DNA of 64,000 bases, taken from assembly GCF_019249795.2 (NCBI RefSeq), contig NZ_CP156891.1, forward strand, positions 310,001-374,000. Direction: 5' to 3'. This document shows positions 61,960 through 64,000 of the stretch, one piece after another. The DNA comes from Segatella copri. Its GTDB lineage: Bacteria; Bacteroidota; Bacteroidia; Bacteroidales; Bacteroidaceae. How positions within the stretch are numbered: the first letter of the stretch is position 1; the number at the start of each line of letters is the position of its first letter. Position numbers and translations under genes: made by a program. Below the pieces are notes generated by a model. The model searched no databases, was not told where the DNA came from, and worked only from the letters and a program-made list of their open reading frames with translations.

Positions 61960-61973
61960 GTTTTTTTAACTTG

Positions 61974-62044
61974 TCGCCCCAGAAGGAATCGAACCTTCGC
62001 TAACAGGACCAAAACCCGTTGTGCTACCATTATACCATAGGGCA
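61974..62044 (-). tRNA. tRNA-Gln (UUG)
   Basis: Anticodon loop TTTTGGT (UUG). Acceptor TGCCCTA/TGGGGCG with a U1-G72 end pair typical of weak-ended tRNA-Gln; A12-C23 is mispaired in the D-stem. Confidence 0.9.
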
Positions 62045-62051
62045 AGTTGAG

Positions 62052-62133
62052 TTCGGGAGGTAGGACTCGAACCTACGAAGTCATCAGACAGCGGATTTAC
62101 AGTCCGCCCTCGTTGCCACTGGAGCACTCCCGA
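62052..62133 (-). tRNA. tRNA-Tyr (GUA)
   Basis: An 82-nt class II tRNA with a long variable arm. Anticodon loop CTGTAAA (GUA), acceptor TCGGGAG/CTCCCGA, A73. Confidence 0.93.
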
Positions 62134-62142
62134 ATTTTAAAG

Positions 62143-62215
62143 TGGAGCCTCGTGGAGTCGAACCACGTTCTCGGGATTTTCAGTCCCGCGCATACACCAA
62201 GTCTGCCAAAGCTCC
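62143..62215 (-). tRNA. tRNA-Phe (GAA), divergent
   Basis: Anticodon loop CTGAAAA (GAA). Acceptor GGAGCTT/AGGCTCC with A73; the D-stem is only three pairs (GCA/TGC) and the D-loop is long, unlike ordinary bacterial tRNA-Phe. Confidence 0.85.
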
Positions 62216-62224
62216 TTATTGATG

Positions 62225-62295
62225 TTGCCCCAGATGGAATCGAACCACCACTTGCAGATCCAGAATCTGCCGCACTACCGTTATGCGATAGGGCA
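62225..62295 (-). tRNA. tRNA-Gln (CUG)
   Basis: Anticodon loop TTCTGGA (CUG), acceptor TGCCCTA/TGGGGCA, A73. It is a close relative of the tRNA-Gln (UUG) gene in the same array. Confidence 0.92.
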
Positions 62296-62301
62296 AGTTT
62301 G

Positions 62302-62388
62302 CGGAGGCTAAAGGATTCGAACCTTTGAGACGTTGCCGCCTGCCGGTTTTCAAGACCGGTGCAATAAGACCAACTCTGCCAAACCTCC
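62302..62388 (-). tRNA. tRNA-Ser (UGA)
   Basis: An 87-nt class II tRNA. Anticodon loop CTTGAAA (UGA), long variable arm, G73, acceptor GGAGGTT/AGCCTCC. Confidence 0.93.
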
Positions 62389-62395
62389 AATGTTG

Positions 62396-62470
62396 TGACT
62401 CGTGAGAGACTCGAACTCCCGACACCGACGTTCGTAGCGTCGTGCTCTGATCCAACTGAGCTAACGAGCC
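62396..62470 (-). tRNA. tRNA-Arg (ACG)
   Basis: Anticodon loop CTACGAA (ACG, expected to be edited to ICG by TadA), acceptor GGCTCGT/ACGAGTC, A73. Confidence 0.93.
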
Positions 62471-62476
62471 AAAGTG

Positions 62477-62561
62477 CGGAAGCAGAAGGATTCGAACCTT
62501 CGGAACCTTTCGGTCCGGCACGTTAGCAGTGTGCTGGTTTAAGCCGCTCACCCATACTTCC
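62477..62561 (-). tRNA. tRNA-Ser (GCU)
   Basis: Class II tRNA with anticodon loop CTGCTAA (GCU), long variable arm, G73. It is the promoter-proximal gene of the ten-tRNA array; 62562-62785 upstream holds only an AT-rich flank and a CATGACTCTTTAA-type inverted repeat near 62725-62760. Confidence 0.92.
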
Positions 62562-62785
62562 TTGTTTTGACGATGCAAAGGTAGAAAGGGAGAGTGAAGT
62601 CTTTTTTCGTAGCAAGAAAAAAGTTTCAAAAAAGTTGTTTTTAGGGCGATTTTTAATCAAAAAGTAAAAAAAGAGGAAATAGTATTGGCATTATAGGAAA
62701 ATTATAATACTTGGACATTAAAGAGTCACGAAAGACTAATATACTTTCATGACTCTTTAATAATTATTATTTATGATAAATCGAG

Positions 62786-63268
62786 TTACTTCATTAAAAT
62801 TGATTTATTATTGCTGCCATAGCCGATAATCTTGACATCTACTTTTGAATGGATTAAAGTTGGTGAACCTTGTATCTTGTATTGGAAGTAGATTGTATCT
62901 ATTTTCTCTGTAGTGGCTATTTTGAGAGTTTTAACTTCGTCGAATATATCCAATGTTATCTTTTTGAATTTTTTGTTGTCGCAAGCAACCACTCTTTTTT
63001 TTACAATATATCCTCGTTGGTCTGTCTTGTATTCAACAGCAACGTATGCTTCCAAATTATTTTTTTGAAACTCAATAGGATATTTACACTTTTTTTCCAA
63101 TTCGTTTATGAACAACTCTCTATTTCTATAGTCAGGATTACCTGAGCTTACTCGGCGTACACCAAATAGTTGCGGAGAAGTTTCCATAAGAGACACATTT
63201 GTATTGGAGTTGCACGAACCAAGCACTACCAATAATGTCAATAATATAATACCCAATAATTCTTTCAT
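62786..63268 (-). CDS. Lipoprotein with TonB C-terminal-like domain
   Basis: A 160-residue lipoprotein: signal peptide with VVLGSC lipobox (Cys19). The mature part follows the TonB C-terminal pattern (FINELEKKCKYPIEFQKNNL near 53-72, AYVAVEYKTDQRGYIVKKRV near 74-93). In Bacteroidota such short proteins are common and need not energise transport. AT-rich composition differs from the core genes to the left. It stands alone between the tRNA array and the HigA stub. Confidence 0.7.
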   Translation of the reverse strand: MKELLGIILLTLLVVLGSCNSNTNVSLMETSPQLFGVRRVSSGNPDYRNRELFINELEKKCKYPIEFQKNNLEAYVAVEYKTDQRGYIVKKRVVACDNKKFKKITLDIFDEVKTLKIATTEKIDTIYFQYKIQGSPTLIHSKVDVKIIGYGSNNKSILMK

Positions 63269-63328
63269 CTTATTTATTTTATATCGCAGTCTTTCGTTTA
63301 AACGTATCTTATAAATAGTAACATTTTT

Positions 63329-63502
63329 CTAATCGAGAGGCTTGTTCTGCTCTATACGAGTATTCTTAACGGCTTGCTCCAAGCGGTAAGCGTGTAAAGC
63401 TTCGTCCACGTCACTCTCAAATGCGTCACGTTTCGGAGTACCAACTTTTCCAAAGTGCTTGTCAAGCACATCATCCAATGGAGTAAGATTCATCTGTGCC
63501 AT
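63329..63502 (-). pseudogene. HigA-type antitoxin stub
   Basis: A 57-codon frame opening MAQMNLTPLDDVLDKHFGKV, then GTPKRDAFESDVDEALHAYR, the N-terminal part of Bacteroidota HigA antitoxins; it stops (KPLD) exactly where the XRE helix-turn-helix should start. No HigB/RelE toxin gene is seen. It is probably a remnant, though a short protein could still bind a toxin encoded elsewhere. Confidence 0.65.
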
Positions 63503-63549
63503 ATATTTATAATTTATGTACGAAGATAAGTAAAACGTTTCATAATAAG

Positions 63550-64000
63550 CTAAATAGTGAGATTAGATATAGTAGGAATAGCATCAAAGCGTCCCTGCAG
63601 ATAAGCCTTCTCCATATCCAGCGTGTCCCGGAAATCCTTGAAATCAAACAGAGAATACAAATCACTGCTTCCATCCTCTCGCTTGTTCACGAAATTCACC
63701 TGATCCCTTCGCTGAAAATCGGTGTTCAGCAAATGGGTGTTATGAGTGGTGTAGATGAGCTGGGCATGGTCGCTATGATTGAACATACCTATCACAAATT
63801 CCACCAGCTGGGTATGGAGACTGTTGTCTATCTCATCGACAAGAAGCATCTTGCCTTCATGGATAATACCAATCATCCTCACCATCATCCGGAACAAAGT
63901 CTTGGTTCCCTCCGACTCTTCCGTCTCAAAATCAAACGCAACGGAAGGGTTGGTACGATGAAACGTCGTAATGGCATTGTTCTGAATCTTGAAGTCAATG
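63550..64000 (-). CDS. Second RloA-type AAA ATPase (5' part outside window)
   Basis: The frame runs off the right edge. The visible 149 residues have SEGTKTLFRMM (about 20 residues before Walker B), KMLLVDEIDNSLH (Walker B), YTTHNTHLL and an end LQGRFDAIPTISNL, parallel to the ATPase at 56296-57576 (THS switch and LGAKPQLGSIF end). A RloB partner would be expected beyond its stop (left of 63550), but only the HigA stub lies there, so this too may be an orphan ATPase. Confidence 0.8.
   Translation of the reverse strand, partial: IDFKIQNNAITTFHRTNPSVAFDFETEESEGTKTLFRMMVRMIGIIHEGKMLLVDEIDNSLHTQLVEFVIGMFNHSDHAQLIYTTHNTHLLNTDFQRRDQVNFVNKREDGSSDLYSLFDFKDFRDTLDMEKAYLQGRFDAIPTISNLTI

Noticed and set aside
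62047..62629. Several 93-137 codon frames on both strands
   Set aside because: They run across tRNA genes; the peptide patterns are the usual false translations of tRNA sequence.
1..64000. Genome-wide UGA recoding suggested by the UCA tRNA
   Set aside because: Several intact genes end cleanly at TGA, and no core gene here needs an internal UGA read as sense.

Overview
The window looks like a chromosome segment of a gut Bacteroidota, most likely a Prevotellaceae member close to Segatella/Prevotella copri. This rests on Bacteroidota-type promoters (TTTG, about 20 nt, TAnnTTTG) throughout, and on gene families typical of that phylum (DUF3127, DUF4421, DUF4835, DUF1460, a Rho with a very long N-terminal extension, the 'smalltalk' micro-protein cassette). 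Genus is inference; no rRNA is present.

Region A (1-35.6 kb) is ordinary core chromosome. A truncated lipoprotein-type sensor kinase is followed by a divergent uronate block: KDPG aldolase and KDG kinase on the minus strand, and a LacI-type regulator, altronate dehydratase and an NhaC-like antiporter on the plus strand. Then come a GH25 muramidase, a zinc-ribbon membrane protein, a DnaJ-like chaperone, a 5'-nucleotidase, NudC, an MFS carrier, a DUF3127 protein, dnaN, a DnaQ-like exonuclease, coaBC, a DUF4835 protein, recN, a degenerate trypsin-fold TPR protein, DUF1460 and DUF4421 envelope proteins, a Gfo/Idh/MocA oxidoreductase, engB, an ABC-F ATPase, rho, a nucleoside phosphorylase and mnmE.

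Region B (35.6-44.0 kb) is a Bacteroidales accessory cassette: phage-type amidase, DUF5675-like protein, VirE/DUF3987 primase-helicase-like protein, small nucleic-acid-binding-like proteins, a HU-family protein and the 31-residue smalltalk protein. An unrecognised overlapping gene pair (40.6-42.4 kb) sits in the middle. A large inverted repeat of GGTCATTAAGG units around an AT-rich palindrome lies between that pair and HU.

Region C (44.0-63.5 kb) is accessory and visibly decaying. It holds two AbiEi-type loci, one with a beheaded toxin and one with a frameshifted antitoxin. It also has a RhuM protein, a DUF3791-DUF3990-DUF3791 toxin-antitoxin-like triad, a RloA-type ATPase whose RloB partner survives only as a 5' stub, a second RloA-type ATPase at the right edge, a HigA stub, a SLOG/phosphoribosyltransferase/DUF2958 operon and a frameshifted aldo/keto reductase. 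A ~210-nt promoter-leader is duplicated in front of two unrelated transcription units (46.6 and 53.9 kb). At 59.8-60.7 kb there is an array of long hairpin elements, two of them ~280-nt near-identical direct copies with a shared multi-stem fold.

Region D (61.7-62.6 kb) is a ten-gene minus-strand tRNA array: Ser-GCU, Arg-ACG, Ser-UGA, Gln-CUG, Phe-GAA, Tyr-GUA, Gln-UUG, a tRNA with a UCA (opal) anticodon, His-GUG and Thr-UGU. Several members carry unusual bases. The opal-anticodon tRNA, the structured repeat array, the dispersed GGTCATTAAGG blocks with their inverted repeat, the duplicated leader, and the unknown gene pair are the best leads for something new.
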